This document shows positions 1 through 7,965 of a stretch of DNA of 19,273 nt, piece after piece (the first letter of the stretch is position 1; each line of letters begins with the position of its first letter). This DNA comes from CAZADH01 sp964483805 (GTDB lineage Bacteria > Muiribacteriota > Ozemobacteria > Ozemobacterales > Ozemobacteraceae), in assembly GCA_964483805.1 (NCBI GenBank), contig CAZADH010000098.1, positions 1 through 19,273 on the forward strand, in the 5' to 3' direction. The position numbers and the translations under genes are program-made. Under the pieces are notes generated by a model. The model saw only the letters and a list, made by a program, of their open reading frames with translations, did no database searches and was not told where the DNA came from.

Positions 1-166
1 CTTCGCGGGTGTGGCTGAGGGTGAGCGACGAGCCCGACGCTGTCCAGGTGGGGCGGGCGAGCAGCATGGGTGTGGGCGGCAAGGCGAGGCCGGCAAAGAG
101 ATCGATCGGCCAGGCGGGTGGGGCCGTGGTCAGCAAGACGAGCACAGCAACCAGGTTCCGCAGCAA
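1..166 (-). CDS. Partial gene, N-terminus of a putative exported protein
   Basis: The minus strand from about base 166 reads leftward without a stop and runs off the window edge (55 codons plus one base visible). The first residues fit a Sec signal peptide: a short basic n-region (LRN), a hydrophobic core (LVAVLVLLTTA), then a Pro/Ala-rich stretch before DLFAGLALPP. No in-frame ATG exists; the best start I see is TTG at 166, and no clear Shine-Dalgarno precedes it, so the start is uncertain. The family is not recognisable from this fragment. The palindrome-rich segment 180-420 lies directly upstream on the same strand. The alternative is that this is a chance open frame in GC-rich DNA. Confidence 0.35.
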   Translation of the reverse strand, partial: MLRNLVAVLVLLTTAPPAWPIDLFAGLALPPTPMLLARPTWTASGSSLTLSHTRE

Positions 167-300
167 CCAGGATGACCGGGCCGCACGGCGCCAGCCTTCT
201 TGCCGAGGGTCCCGACACCGGGGTGACCACCCAAGGGTGCGCCGCGGTGCCGGGACACCATCCTGGTGCCGTCGCGAAACGCGACGCGGTTCTCGCCCGG

Positions 301-386
301 ACTCGCTCGCGCACGATGCGCTTGGTGGGCGTTTGCCGCCATGGAGGGCCGCCCGAAACGCAGTTTCAGACGGGGCAAACGACCCG
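301..386 (-). repeat. Intergenic structured repeat, copy 1
   Basis: Read on the minus strand, this segment aligns over about 85 nt with 19103-19187 on the plus strand. It begins with the same CGGGTCGTTTGC, and shares CCCTCC-TGGCGGC, ACGCCCAC and TCGTGCGCG in the same order. The first stem pairs GTCTGAAAC with GTTTCGGGC. The other copy pairs GTCCCGAAC with GTTCGGGAC, so two pairs change on both sides and two more change to G-U. The third hairpin (GCGCA-TCG-TGCGC) is also kept. The central hairpin has one mismatch in this copy. Function unknown. Confidence 0.7.
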
Positions 387-424
387 CCAACGCGAATCGT
401 GTGCACGGGGCCGTCGCGCAAAGA

Positions 425-454
425 ACCGCGCGGCCCCAGGTGAGGCCGCGCGGT
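425..454 (-). terminator. Hairpin terminator after the 486-2888 gene
   Basis: An 11-bp perfect stem, ACCGCGCGGCC with GGCCGCGCGGT, encloses an 8-nt loop. It lies about 30 nt past the stop of the minus-strand lipoprotein gene. On the minus strand the stem is followed by TCTTTG, a short T-rich run, as in an intrinsic terminator. Confidence 0.7.
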
Positions 455-485
455 GTTCATCGTGTCAGTGATACGTAATGTGTAT

Positions 486-2888
486 TTACAGATCGAAGGT
501 GAACGTTTCGCTGTGCACGTTACCGAACGCCGGGAGGTAGTCGATCGTGGGTTGCTGAATCGTCGTGTATCCCCACATCGACCCCGGAGGAACGACATAG
601 ATCCAGCGACGATTGAGCGGAATCGTGAACGACGCCACCGGGTTGATGTTATCGTCGGTCGCATGCGCATCGCCGTAAGCGCGCCCGGTGATGAGGTCGT
701 CACGCAGGGTGAAATACATGGTGCGCTCGGCACCGGCGACCTTCACTGTGCATCGACCGTCGGCGTTGCCGTTGGTGGTGCTGGTGACGTCGTAGGCCAC
801 CGTGGCCACAATCTGTGCCGGGTCGACGAGTCGCATCTGGCCGGTCACGTGCTTGGCCAGTTCGTTGGTCGTGCCAGTCGCCACAACGAAACCGACCGAC
901 TCGGTGCCGCCGAGGAACGGCAGACTGCTGTTCTGTTGCAGTTGCGGTTGATGATTGACCAGGCGGTAGTGGAAACCACTGACGCTGTTGTCGGTGCTCA
1001 CCCGGGTGACCGAGAGGTCGGCGCCGTCGGCGACCGGTTCGGTTTGCGCTGCGTCAAAGTTGATGCCAGAGGCGAAGATTGCCAGGCGGTAGATGTAACC
1101 GTAGTCGGCCGGGCTGTTGCCGACATAGCGCAACGACACCTCGGCAGTGCCGCCAGTGAATTTGTAGTTGAACGGATCAGTGCCGGTGGTCCGGGTGAAG
1201 TTCGGCATATTTACGATGAGATTGTCGAGGACGAAACCCTGGCCCGGGGCCGCTCCGTTTGCCGTGAGGCGGACAGTGGTGCCGACGGTGGTCAGGTTAT
1301 TGGTTTCGAAGGAGTCGAGAAACCGCTTCTTTGCTTGGGTGATGCCCTCGAAGTTGGTGATGATTTGCGGTGCGTTGGTCCCCCGTCTTGAGGCCCAGAG
1401 GCCCGTGGCCACGCCCGTCTGTTGCTGGACGGACCCCGTGAGACCGTGCAGGAGAATGCTGCCGGTGGCGATCGGTTTCGTTCCCTCCTGATACTCGAAA
1501 CCAACGCCGAGGCCCTCATTGGGAATGGTCAATGTGGTTGTCTGGGTGCCGATCATGGTCGCAAGCATCCCGTAGTCGGTGGCCTCTGAGCTTGACCCAA
1601 AATAGGTGTAGACGGTGTAGGAGCGATAGAACAAGGTCGAAGTAGTGGGCACCAGGGAATAGGTGACCGTGATGGTGAACGAAGTGGTCGGCTTGAACAC
1701 CCAGTGTTCAATGATCGATCCGCTCGTGTCGTATTTGTCTTGGGTAATCGTCGAGGCTGAATTGAGCGCAATGCTCGTAACGACGCCGTCGCTTGAACTC
1801 TGCACCGTGACATCTTTCAGATAGGTGCGAACCGATTTCACCAATCGGGTGGCAGTCGAAGCATAGTCGGAAATCTCGATGGCGGTCGGTGTCATGGTCG
1901 CCAGCGTGGTGCGACTGGCGAGCGCCTGGAAGTCGTCGATGATCGGGCCGTCCGAGGCAAGCATGCCTGTGGTTGGAATTGCTGCCATGACGCGGCGCAG
2001 AATGCCGCCGGCGGAAAGTGCCGTATTGTCGCCGAGAATGGGCACAATGGCCGGGACGGCCGGCGCATCGGTCTTCGCGTGGTCGCGCACCGACAGATGA
2101 ATGTTGTTGCGGGCCAGTTGCAACGCTTCGCGCAACGACAAGCGAATCAGCGTGGTGGGAGAGGACAACGACTCGGCCACCGACTTCACGCCCGGCATGG
2201 CCACCGGGCTGCCGTTGACGTTGGCGGTGTCGAGTTGCTGGGCAATCTGCGTGAAAGCGGTCTGGTAGACGGTGGCCGCTTGGCGGTCGAGGTTGGTGAT
2301 GATCTGGCGCAGGCGCGTCGTGAGATCGAGGCCGGCGAAGCGGAACACCTGGCGGTTGGCGATGATGTTTTCGATCACCTGGGCGATCACGTCTTGTTTC
2401 AGCCGCGAGTTCTTGGGGTTGACCACGATGGTATTGTTGCCGACGATGAGGTCGGCGGCGCCGTGGTAATCAGAAAAGCCGGCAATGGTGCCGCTGCTCA
2501 CCGAGACCCGGGCGAGGGTCGGCACGGCCGGCACATTGGCGAACGAGGCCGAGGCCGAACCATTGACCGCGGCGACCGTGACCGACTGCGAGCTGATGGG
2601 TTGCTCGACGTTGCCGATGTTGAGCGTGACCAGCGTGAAGGTGACTTGTGGGACTTCACCGGCTTTGGCGGCGCGGACACTGGCGACGGTTGGCGTCTGA
2701 TCTGCGGTGTCGGCCGCTTCGTCGACCCGGACAGCGAAACTGACGTTGGCACCGGGAGCGGCCAGTACCGCGGTGGCGGCAGCGGGGTTGCCGAGCGATG
2801 CGTCAGGGGTCGATGACCCGGCGCAGCCAAGCAAAGAGCAGGCCAGAAGGGGAACAATAAATACGAGATACATACGACTGTGTGTCAT
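486..2888 (-). CDS. Large lipoprotein sharing an N-terminal domain with the 13203-15827 gene
   Basis: An 800-aa protein with a lipoprotein signal peptide: hydrophobic core, then lipobox LLGC with Cys22 as the lipidated residue. I chose ATG 2888 because GGAGAGG lies 6 nt upstream; the ATG at 2894 directly abuts that Shine-Dalgarno. Residues about 80-215 align with residues about 73-210 of the metzincin lipoprotein, including NNTIVVNP against NNIVVHP and RLKQDVIAQV against AMRQDVVAEV. The rest (about 220-800) is Ser/Thr-rich and probably beta-rich, with no catalytic motif I can recognise. The gene has its own promoter and a hairpin terminator, so it is likely monocistronic. Function unknown; an envelope-anchored binding or structural role is inferred only from the export signal and composition. 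Confidence 0.88.
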   Translation of the reverse strand: MTHSRMYLVFIVPLLACSLLGCAGSSTPDASLGNPAAATAVLAAPGANVSFAVRVDEAADTADQTPTVASVRAAKAGEVPQVTFTLVTLNIGNVEQPISSQSVTVAAVNGSASASFANVPAVPTLARVSVSSGTIAGFSDYHGAADLIVGNNTIVVNPKNSRLKQDVIAQVIENIIANRQVFRFAGLDLTTRLRQIITNLDRQAATVYQTAFTQIAQQLDTANVNGSPVAMPGVKSVAESLSSPTTLIRLSLREALQLARNNIHLSVRDHAKTDAPAVPAIVPILGDNTALSAGGILRRVMAAIPTTGMLASDGPIIDDFQALASRTTLATMTPTAIEISDYASTATRLVKSVRTYLKDVTVQSSSDGVVTSIALNSASTITQDKYDTSGSIIEHWVFKPTTSFTITVTYSLVPTTSTLFYRSYTVYTYFGSSSEATDYGMLATMIGTQTTTLTIPNEGLGVGFEYQEGTKPIATGSILLHGLTGSVQQQTGVATGLWASRRGTNAPQIITNFEGITQAKKRFLDSFETNNLTTVGTTVRLTANGAAPGQGFVLDNLIVNMPNFTRTTGTDPFNYKFTGGTAEVSLRYVGNSPADYGYIYRLAIFASGINFDAAQTEPVADGADLSVTRVSTDNSVSGFHYRLVNHQPQLQQNSSLPFLGGTESVGFVVATGTTNELAKHVTGQMRLVDPAQIVATVAYDVTSTTNGNADGRCTVKVAGAERTMYFTLRDDLITGRAYGDAHATDDNINPVASFTIPLNRRWIYVVPPGSMWGYTTIQQPTIDYLPAFGNVHSETFTFDL

Positions 2889-2928
2889 GGTCATCCTCTC
2901 CAAGCTTCTGAGAATTGAAAACGCGAGG

Positions 2929-2957
2929 ATGATACCAAGCAGTTCATTTCTCTGCAA
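2929..2957 (-). promoter_or_regulatory. Sigma70-type promoter for the 486-2888 gene
   Basis: On the minus strand TTGCAG (2957-2952) and TATCAT (2934-2929) are separated by exactly 17 nt, about 40 nt upstream of the ATG at 2888. The -10 matches the consensus at 5 of 6 positions; the -35 is weak beyond TTG. Confidence 0.5.
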
Positions 2958-3039
2958 GCGCCAGTGTTTGCCTGGGGGTGGGGTCAATCGATCGAGGTGA
3001 TTACTGCGGCTGGCGCAAACGGGTGTGCGGCACGAAAGC

Positions 3040-3073
3040 ACCGGGGCGCCGTCCGAGTGGACGGCGCCCCGGT
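3040..3073 (-). terminator. Strong intrinsic terminator after the peptidase/TPR unit
   Basis: A perfect 15-bp stem (3040-3054 with 3059-3073) encloses a 4-nt loop, starting 46 nt past the stop of the TPR lipoprotein. On the minus strand it is followed by GCTTTCG. It separates this unit from the promoter of the next gene. Confidence 0.75.
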
Positions 3074-3118
3074 AAGAAACGGAGGGTGGCGGCGAAGGCC
3101 GGTGGCGTGAACCGGCGG

Positions 3119-3742
3119 TCAATCCTTCCAGCCCAGCATCTGGAAAGCGTCGTCGATGCGATCGACGGTGGTGCCGACCATGGTGCTGTCGATGGCGGCC
3201 GCTTTGTTCATGTAAGTCTTGGCCAGTTGCGGTTCGCCGGCGAGCGCGTAGGCGACGGCGGTCAGGGCATGAACCTTGGCTGAGTTGAGGCCGAGGCCGG
3301 CATGCGCGGCCGCGAACTTTTCGGGAGGCATGTTGCCCAGCAGGGTGGCGGCGCGGCGGTAGTCTTCCGTGGTCTGGTGGCGGAAGATCAGGGCGCCGGC
3401 CAGCCCGACCTTGGCCTCGTTGTCGGCGACGGCGGCAATCTCGAAGTAGGGGATGGCTTCGAGGATCTTGCCATTTTTCGACAACGACCAACCCATGCCG
3501 GCATTGGCAGCAACACGTTGTGCATCGGTGAGCGGACCGTCGATGGCCTGGATGAAGTTGGCGCGGGCCGTTTCGAGATTGCCCACCTGGATATTGCTCC
3601 AGCCGTCACGGATCAGTTGTTCGGCGACCACGGCATCGGAATTGGTGATGCCGCCACCACCACCGCTGGCACCGCAGTTGGAGATCATCGGGATGAACAG
3701 GAGCACCAGCCCCAGCATCATCATCTTGCGACATCGTTGCAT
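3119..3742 (-). CDS. TPR-like lipoprotein
   Basis: A 207-aa protein. Hydrophobic residues about 7-20 are followed by ISNC, a probable lipobox with Cys23, then a short Gly-rich linker (24-31). The remainder is helical with tetratricopeptide-like repeats at about 40-67 (GNLETARANFIQAI), 80-106 (GMGWSLSKNGKILEAIPYF) and 158-185 (AYALAGEPQLAKTYMNKA). TPR proteins scaffold protein-protein contacts; here that would be at a membrane face. ATG 3742 is preceded by AAGGAG with 7-nt spacing. The gene starts 25 nt after the stop of the large zinc peptidase gene, so the two are very probably co-transcribed, and an accessory role for the peptidase is a reasonable inference. Its first residues, MQRCR, recur in the peptidase N-terminus. 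Confidence 0.88.
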   Translation of the reverse strand: MQRCRKMMMLGLVLLFIPMISNCGASGGGGGITNSDAVVAEQLIRDGWSNIQVGNLETARANFIQAIDGPLTDAQRVAANAGMGWSLSKNGKILEAIPYFEIAAVADNEAKVGLAGALIFRHQTTEDYRRAATLLGNMPPEKFAAAHAGLGLNSAKVHALTAVAYALAGEPQLAKTYMNKAAAIDSTMVGTTVDRIDDAFQMLGWKD

Positions 3743-3767
3743 ACTCGTTCTCCTTGTCGGCGGCAGC

Positions 3768-6700
3768 TCAGCGCAACACCGCGAAGCGCGTGCGCTGCTT
3801 GACCTCGCCGTCGGCGCTGCCGTAGGCGACGAACTCAGCGTAGTAGACGCCATTGGCGACATGGGCGCCATCGCCGTTGCGCAGGTCCCAGCGGAAGTCA
3901 TACTCGCCGTTGCCGCGGTGTGGCACGCGCGACGTCGACACCACCTCGGCGCCGCTGCTGTCGCGAATGGTCATATCGACATACAACTGGGTCGCGCCGG
4001 TACCGGCGAAACGGGCGCGCAGGATGGTGAAGGCGCGAGCCGGACTCGGGAAGGCATTGAAGCTCTGGGTCCAGAAAGTGCCGGTGACCTGGGCGCGGAT
4101 CGTGCCGGCAACGGGATTGCCCAGCCGGTCGGCAGCGGCAACGTGCACCGGGTAGTTGCCTTCGGCGAGGTTGCGCGTCTCGATGACCACGCGGCCGGTG
4201 GCTGCATCGTAGGTGGCAGGCGCAGGGCGACCGTCGATCTGCACGTGCAGGGTGGCCGGGTCGATGCCAGCGCCGGCATCCTGCAATACAATAGAAATAT
4301 GGTTCTCGTCGATGGCCGTTGCCTCGGCACCCAGTTGGGGGGCGTCGCGATCGGTGGCGAAGAAGTAGGTGCCCGGGCGGGTGACCGGTGCGGTCAGGCT
4401 CGCGGGACCGACCTCCGCGGGTGCCACAAAGCGGGCGGTGCCGTCGATCCACTGGAACAAGCCGGTGCTGCTCGCGTTGGTGGCGAGCACCCGGGCGACC
4501 GACAACGGCAATCCGGCGGCGGTCTCACTCTCGGGCAGGGTCAACTCCAGTGCCGGGCCGATCCGACTGACCGTGGTTGGCGAGGGTTGGGTGTCGGGGG
4601 CGGCAAGAATCACCATGCCACCCTTGCGCAGTGCGCCGGCGGGCACCCTGAGGTTGGCGAACGAGGCCATCAGGAACCCTTCGCTCTTGGGCGGATAGTA
4701 GACGGCGCTGAACTTCAGCGTGTTGGTGAGAATCACGCCGTTGCTGTTGGTGCCGTGCGCCTCGATGACGCCTTCACCCGACGACTTCACATGGTAATTG
4801 CTGATATAGGTCGAGTCGTTGACGGCGTTCATGGTCAGGTAGCCCTGCTCGCCGTTGAAAGTCATCTGCAAACGCGGGGTCGAACTGAACTTGTCGGTGG
4901 TGCGGACGACGATCATCAGCTCGTTTTCATAGACCGGGTTGGGGAAGATGCCCACCTTGAGGTTGTTGAAGGTTGCCGACCAGATGTAGGAGTAACTGCC
5001 GTAGATCGGCGCTTTGCGCGCTCCCCGCACCGAGCCAACTTCGGGAGGTGGCAGCGGATTGAAGTTGTTGCCCTCGTGGATGGACCCGCCGCCTTCCTGG
5101 ATCGACGGGACGAGGATCAGTTTCTCGTAGGGATTGCCGACGCCGTAGTTGGGAATGTACAGATTGCCGGCCTGTTTGTCGTTCAGATAGAGGTAATCGA
5201 CCGCCGGGTCGACGTCCTTGCCGTATTTGATCACGCCGCAGCGGAAATGGATGCCGTCGAAGCCGTCGAACCCGAGTGTGAGGTTGCCCGAATTGCCGGT
5301 GACGCTGATGTAGTCGGCGGTCCACGGATACAGCGTGCCTTGGCGGGCGGTGCCGTTGACCCCGAGGATGGCGTTCTCGGTGAACTTCACGGGGAACCGC
5401 TGGCTGTAACCCATGTTGTTGGTCGTGTCGTAGTCGTTGTCCTGCGCGTAACCCCACAGACCGTCGGCCAGCGGCGATCCGTCGAGTTTGCGCGAACGGT
5501 CGAGAATGTTGCAGATCACCCAGTTCGAGAAGACATCGGAGAAGGTGACGTTCTGCGATTTGAGCAGGTTGTTGACCGACTCGATGCCCACCGCCTTGTC
5601 GGCGACGAGGTTGCGCATGAACCGTTGGCCGCCGCTGATGCCACCGCCGAACTTCTCGATCAGGTAGAACATGAAGGCGTAACTGGCACCGTAGTTGGCA
5701 AACGGGCTGGAGCCGCTCCAGGTCGATTGACGGTCATCGACAAGTACTGTCTGTGGATGGGTGATGAACGAATCGATGTTCGACGTGTGTATCTTGTTGT
5801 AAATATACTGGCCGAACTGGGTCATGCCCTCTTCGAGCCAGGTTTCTTCGCCCTCGAGTTGGCCGCCGACGATCTGCGTGCCCATGTTGAAGTGGATCAT
5901 GTGCACGAACTCGTGGGCGATGGTGCCGTAGGTCTGTTGCGGGGCGTTGGTGTAGCTGGGGAAGATATCGATGTGCAGCAGTTCCTTCTCGTTCGAGAGC
6001 GGGTAGACGCTGCGCGAGAACTCGTTGACCGCATAGAAATAGCCGCGGTAGGTGCCCTGGCCGTCGCGGATATCGTCCAGCAGGATGAACACTTTGCTAT
6101 CGCCGTCGATGTCGGGCTCGTCACCGAACCACTCGCGCATCTTGGGGTAGATGTTGCTGTCGAACTCGTCGGCCATGGCCTTGAGATTCAGGCGGGCCGT
6201 GGCCTTGTCGGCGCCGAGCACGAAACGGGGTTCGATGACCTTTTGGTTGGTGGTCCCGGGGGCGTAATAGATGCGTTGACCCATGCCATCGGAGTCGGGC
6301 CAGTAGAGGCCCCACGACACTTCGGCGGCCGGCAGCAACGCTTCGTTGATGTCGATGCCCCGCGGCAGCGTCGGGAAGTACATCATCGGCACGAAGATAT
6401 AGCAGTGCTGGCCGATATAGCGCAGCACCGCCTTGGGATAGTGACCATTGTTGTCGAGATCGTAGAACTCGCCGGCCCAACTGCTGCTGCCACCGGAGCG
6501 ACCGTCATCGGTTGCGGTGTTGCCATTGGTGCCGGGCCATTCGCCACCGTCATGCAGCAGCGGGGTCAGGCCCGGGCCGTTGATCGGCGTGAAGAACGGG
6601 ACTTCGGCGAGATCGACATCGGCATAGGTATAGTTGCGCCCACCGACCAGACCGCGGATGCTGCCGCCGTATTTGAGCGACGCTTTCGGCAGACCCGTGA

Positions 6701-6911
6701 AGGTCGGGCCCTGGTGCAACAACTGGGTTGCGCAGGGCTCGCCGCCGTTGCCGGCGCGTGCTTTTTTTGCCTGGTCGAGCAGGTTCGTGCGCACACTGGG
6801 GGCCACGCCACCCGGAGGCAAAGCCAGGGCCAAAGTGCTGCCGAGCAGCACGAAGGCCGCGGCCAGTAGCATGCCGCGACACCGTTGCATTGTCCGTTTG
6901 ATCTCGGTCAT
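3768..6911 (-). CDS. Secreted M30/hyicolysin-like zinc metallopeptidase with C-terminal FlgD-type Ig domain
   Basis: A 1047-aa exported protein. The signal peptide has a basic n-region, core LLAAAFVLLG, and a likely ALA cleavage site near residue 30. The peptidase core carries HEFVH at 333-337, where His333 and His337 would bind zinc and Glu334 would be catalytic. It is followed by WLEEGM at 358-363, whose Glu360 or Glu361 would be the third ligand; this spacing is typical of M30/hyicolysin-like peptidases. Residues about 862-942 look like an Ig-like domain. Residues about 943-1047 resemble the FlgD Ig-like fold (YDFRWDLRNGDG then VANGVYYAEF), a frequent C-terminal module of surface proteins. 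ATG 6911 has AAGGTGG upstream; ATG 6890 is an alternative that would give MQRCR as N-terminus. It is first in a unit with the TPR lipoprotein. The peptidase class is well supported; the substrate is unknown. Confidence 0.9.
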   Translation of the reverse strand: MTEIKRTMQRCRGMLLAAAFVLLGSTLALALPPGGVAPSVRTNLLDQAKKARAGNGGEPCATQLLHQGPTFTGLPKASLKYGGSIRGLVGGRNYTYADVDLAEVPFFTPINGPGLTPLLHDGGEWPGTNGNTATDDGRSGGSSSWAGEFYDLDNNGHYPKAVLRYIGQHCYIFVPMMYFPTLPRGIDINEALLPAAEVSWGLYWPDSDGMGQRIYYAPGTTNQKVIEPRFVLGADKATARLNLKAMADEFDSNIYPKMREWFGDEPDIDGDSKVFILLDDIRDGQGTYRGYFYAVNEFSRSVYPLSNEKELLHIDIFPSYTNAPQQTYGTIAHEFVHMIHFNMGTQIVGGQLEGEETWLEEGMTQFGQYIYNKIHTSNIDSFITHPQTVLVDDRQSTWSGSSPFANYGASYAFMFYLIEKFGGGISGGQRFMRNLVADKAVGIESVNNLLKSQNVTFSDVFSNWVICNILDRSRKLDGSPLADGLWGYAQDNDYDTTNNMGYSQRFPVKFTENAILGVNGTARQGTLYPWTADYISVTGNSGNLTLGFDGFDGIHFRCGVIKYGKDVDPAVDYLYLNDKQAGNLYIPNYGVGNPYEKLILVPSIQEGGGSIHEGNNFNPLPPPEVGSVRGARKAPIYGSYSYIWSATFNNLKVGIFPNPVYENELMIVVRTTDKFSSTPRLQMTFNGEQGYLTMNAVNDSTYISNYHVKSSGEGVIEAHGTNSNGVILTNTLKFSAVYYPPKSEGFLMASFANLRVPAGALRKGGMVILAAPDTQPSPTTVSRIGPALELTLPESETAAGLPLSVARVLATNASSTGLFQWIDGTARFVAPAEVGPASLTAPVTRPGTYFFATDRDAPQLGAEATAIDENHISIVLQDAGAGIDPATLHVQIDGRPAPATYDAATGRVVIETRNLAEGNYPVHVAAADRLGNPVAGTIRAQVTGTFWTQSFNAFPSPARAFTILRARFAGTGATQLYVDMTIRDSSGAEVVSTSRVPHRGNGEYDFRWDLRNGDGAHVANGVYYAEFVAYGSADGEVKQRTRFAVLR

Positions 6912-7070
6912 GTGCCCACCTTATCGAGATCGCCACGCCTTGTTCGGCCCGGCATGGTCGATCGTGCGTCTCTTTCGCTGAAGCCTTCAGTCAGAGTTAT
7001 CGGCCATCTCGCCCGATCCTCGAAGGGGTGTTGCGTGATTCTTGGCGCTGGCCAAAGAGCGTTGCGGTGC

Positions 7071-7099
7071 TTGCCCGACACCCGCATCGCCGGTATCCT
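7071..7099 (+). promoter_or_regulatory. Candidate promoter for the 7147 gene
   Basis: TTGCCC (7071-7076) and TATCCT (7094-7099) are 17 nt apart, each matching 4 of 6 consensus positions, about 48 nt upstream of the ATG. The divergent gap 6912-7146 also holds two short inverted repeats, CTGAAG/CTTCAG at 6978-6990 and TTGGC/GCCAA at 7042-7055, which could be operators. I found no clear promoter for the opposite gene. Confidence 0.35.
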
Positions 7100-7146
7100 A
7101 CAAGCCAGTGGGACGAAAGCAGGATTGCAGCCACAGGGAGGTCGTC

Positions 7147-7917
7147 ATGCCGAACGTTTTCTTGCGGGCGGGAAAAGCGATCGTATTAATTGGTGCGTTG
7201 GGTGTCGCCGTGGGGTGCGCGCCGACGTGGGCCGCCGACAACTCGTTGCAGCAACTTGGGCAGCAGTTGGTCAGGCAGGCGGTTACTGCCCTCGAGCAAA
7301 AATACCTGCGCCTCGACACCGAAAAAAAGACGCTGGCGTTGTCGCCCGACGTGTTGCGGCTCCTGGGACAGTTGGCGAGCCGGCGGGCCACGAAGGCGAA
7401 AGAGTTCAGCATCGACCCGCAGGCCGACGGCATTGGCGTGCACATGGTCAACAACCTGGGGGTCGGGGTTGGGGCCAAGGTCATTCCCGAGGAATTGCTC
7501 GTCGGCCTCGATGCGGTCGAGATCAACGGGCGCATGGCCGGCAAGGTCCAGGTCGATCAGCTTGGTAACATGAAAGATGGCATCGGCGGGTTTCTCGATG
7601 GCATGTTGGGCGTGTCCGATCGTCTGGCCAACCTGAGTGCAGTCTCGAAAAACATGAAGATCGAGGGAGATCGCTTCAGCTTTCGGCGACCGGTGAACGT
7701 GTCGCCGGTGGCGCGGGCGTTGCGCGGCTCGGCACGGGCCGAAGCGGGCAGCGGCAGTGGTGCCGGCTCGACGGCCGCGGCGGTGCGGATCCCTTTACGG
7801 CTCGACGGCGGTTGGTTGGTGCTCGATGCCCGTGACGTGCATCTGCCGAGCGGCTCGCTGCAGACTGTATTGCAGGCGATCAAGCACCGTCTGCCCGAGG
7901 GATTGCTCGGCAAGTAA
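7147..7917 (+). CDS. Exported protein of unknown function
   Basis: A 256-aa protein starting at ATG 7147, with AGGGAGG five nt upstream. The N-terminus is a signal peptide with core AIVLIGALGVAVG. It may be cleaved after TWAA near residue 30, or lipidated at Cys24 in AVGC, which is an imperfect lipobox. An amphipathic helical region follows at about 33-80, then beta-prone segments around VHMVNNLGVGVGAKV and LVGLDAVEING. A Gly/Ser/Ala linker (about 198-210) leads to a C-terminal segment with LRLDGGWLVLDARDV. I do not recognise the family; a periplasmic lipid-binding or membrane-associated role is possible but unproven. The gene is transcribed alone and converges on the 7964-8728 gene. Confidence 0.85.
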   Translation: MPNVFLRAGKAIVLIGALGVAVGCAPTWAADNSLQQLGQQLVRQAVTALEQKYLRLDTEKKTLALSPDVLRLLGQLASRRATKAKEFSIDPQADGIGVHMVNNLGVGVGAKVIPEELLVGLDAVEINGRMAGKVQVDQLGNMKDGIGGFLDGMLGVSDRLANLSAVSKNMKIEGDRFSFRRPVNVSPVARALRGSARAEAGSGSGAGSTAAAVRIPLRLDGGWLVLDARDVHLPSGSLQTVLQAIKHRLPEGLLGK

Positions 7918-7940
7918 CCGGCCGGTTCGGGGTTGGCAAC

Positions 7941-7965
7941 AAAAAGACGTTGTAGTTACAACGTC
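7941..7965 (-). terminator. Intrinsic terminator overlapping the stop codon of the 7964-8728 gene
   Basis: A 9-bp perfect stem (7946-7954 with 7957-7965) has only a 2-nt apex. On the minus strand it is followed at once by TTTTTG, a proper T-tract. The TGA stop of the minus-strand gene (7966-7964) supplies the first bases of the stem. Confidence 0.8.

Larger units (their letters stand above)
167..485. other. Palindrome-rich intergenic region
   Basis: This stretch has no convincing gene. It holds a series of short inverted repeats: CACCC/GGGTG at 228-239 with a 2-nt loop, CACCA/TGGTG at 256-268, GTCGCG/CGCGAC at 271-285 with a 3-nt loop, GCGCA/TGCGC at 309-321, and the stem around 350-370. It ends with the long terminator hairpin at 425-454. 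Part of it (301-386) is homologous to 19103-19187 near the other end of the window. Open frames in it, such as one at 130-390 on the minus strand, look like by-products of the palindromes. Confidence 0.6.

Noticed and set aside
130..390. Minus-strand open frame overlapping the left repeat
   Set aside because: It runs through the palindromes, and in another frame of the same strand a signal peptide appears. Its sequence is not protein-like.
453..1391. Plus-strand open frame opposite the first lipoprotein
   Set aside because: It is antisense to a gene with lipobox, Shine-Dalgarno, promoter and terminator, and has no feature of its own.
3453..6869. A plus-strand open frame of more than 1100 codons
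   Set aside because: It lies antisense to the zinc peptidase with its intact HEFVH motif and signal peptide, and its translation is low in complexity with no recognisable domain. It is a GC-rich shadow frame.
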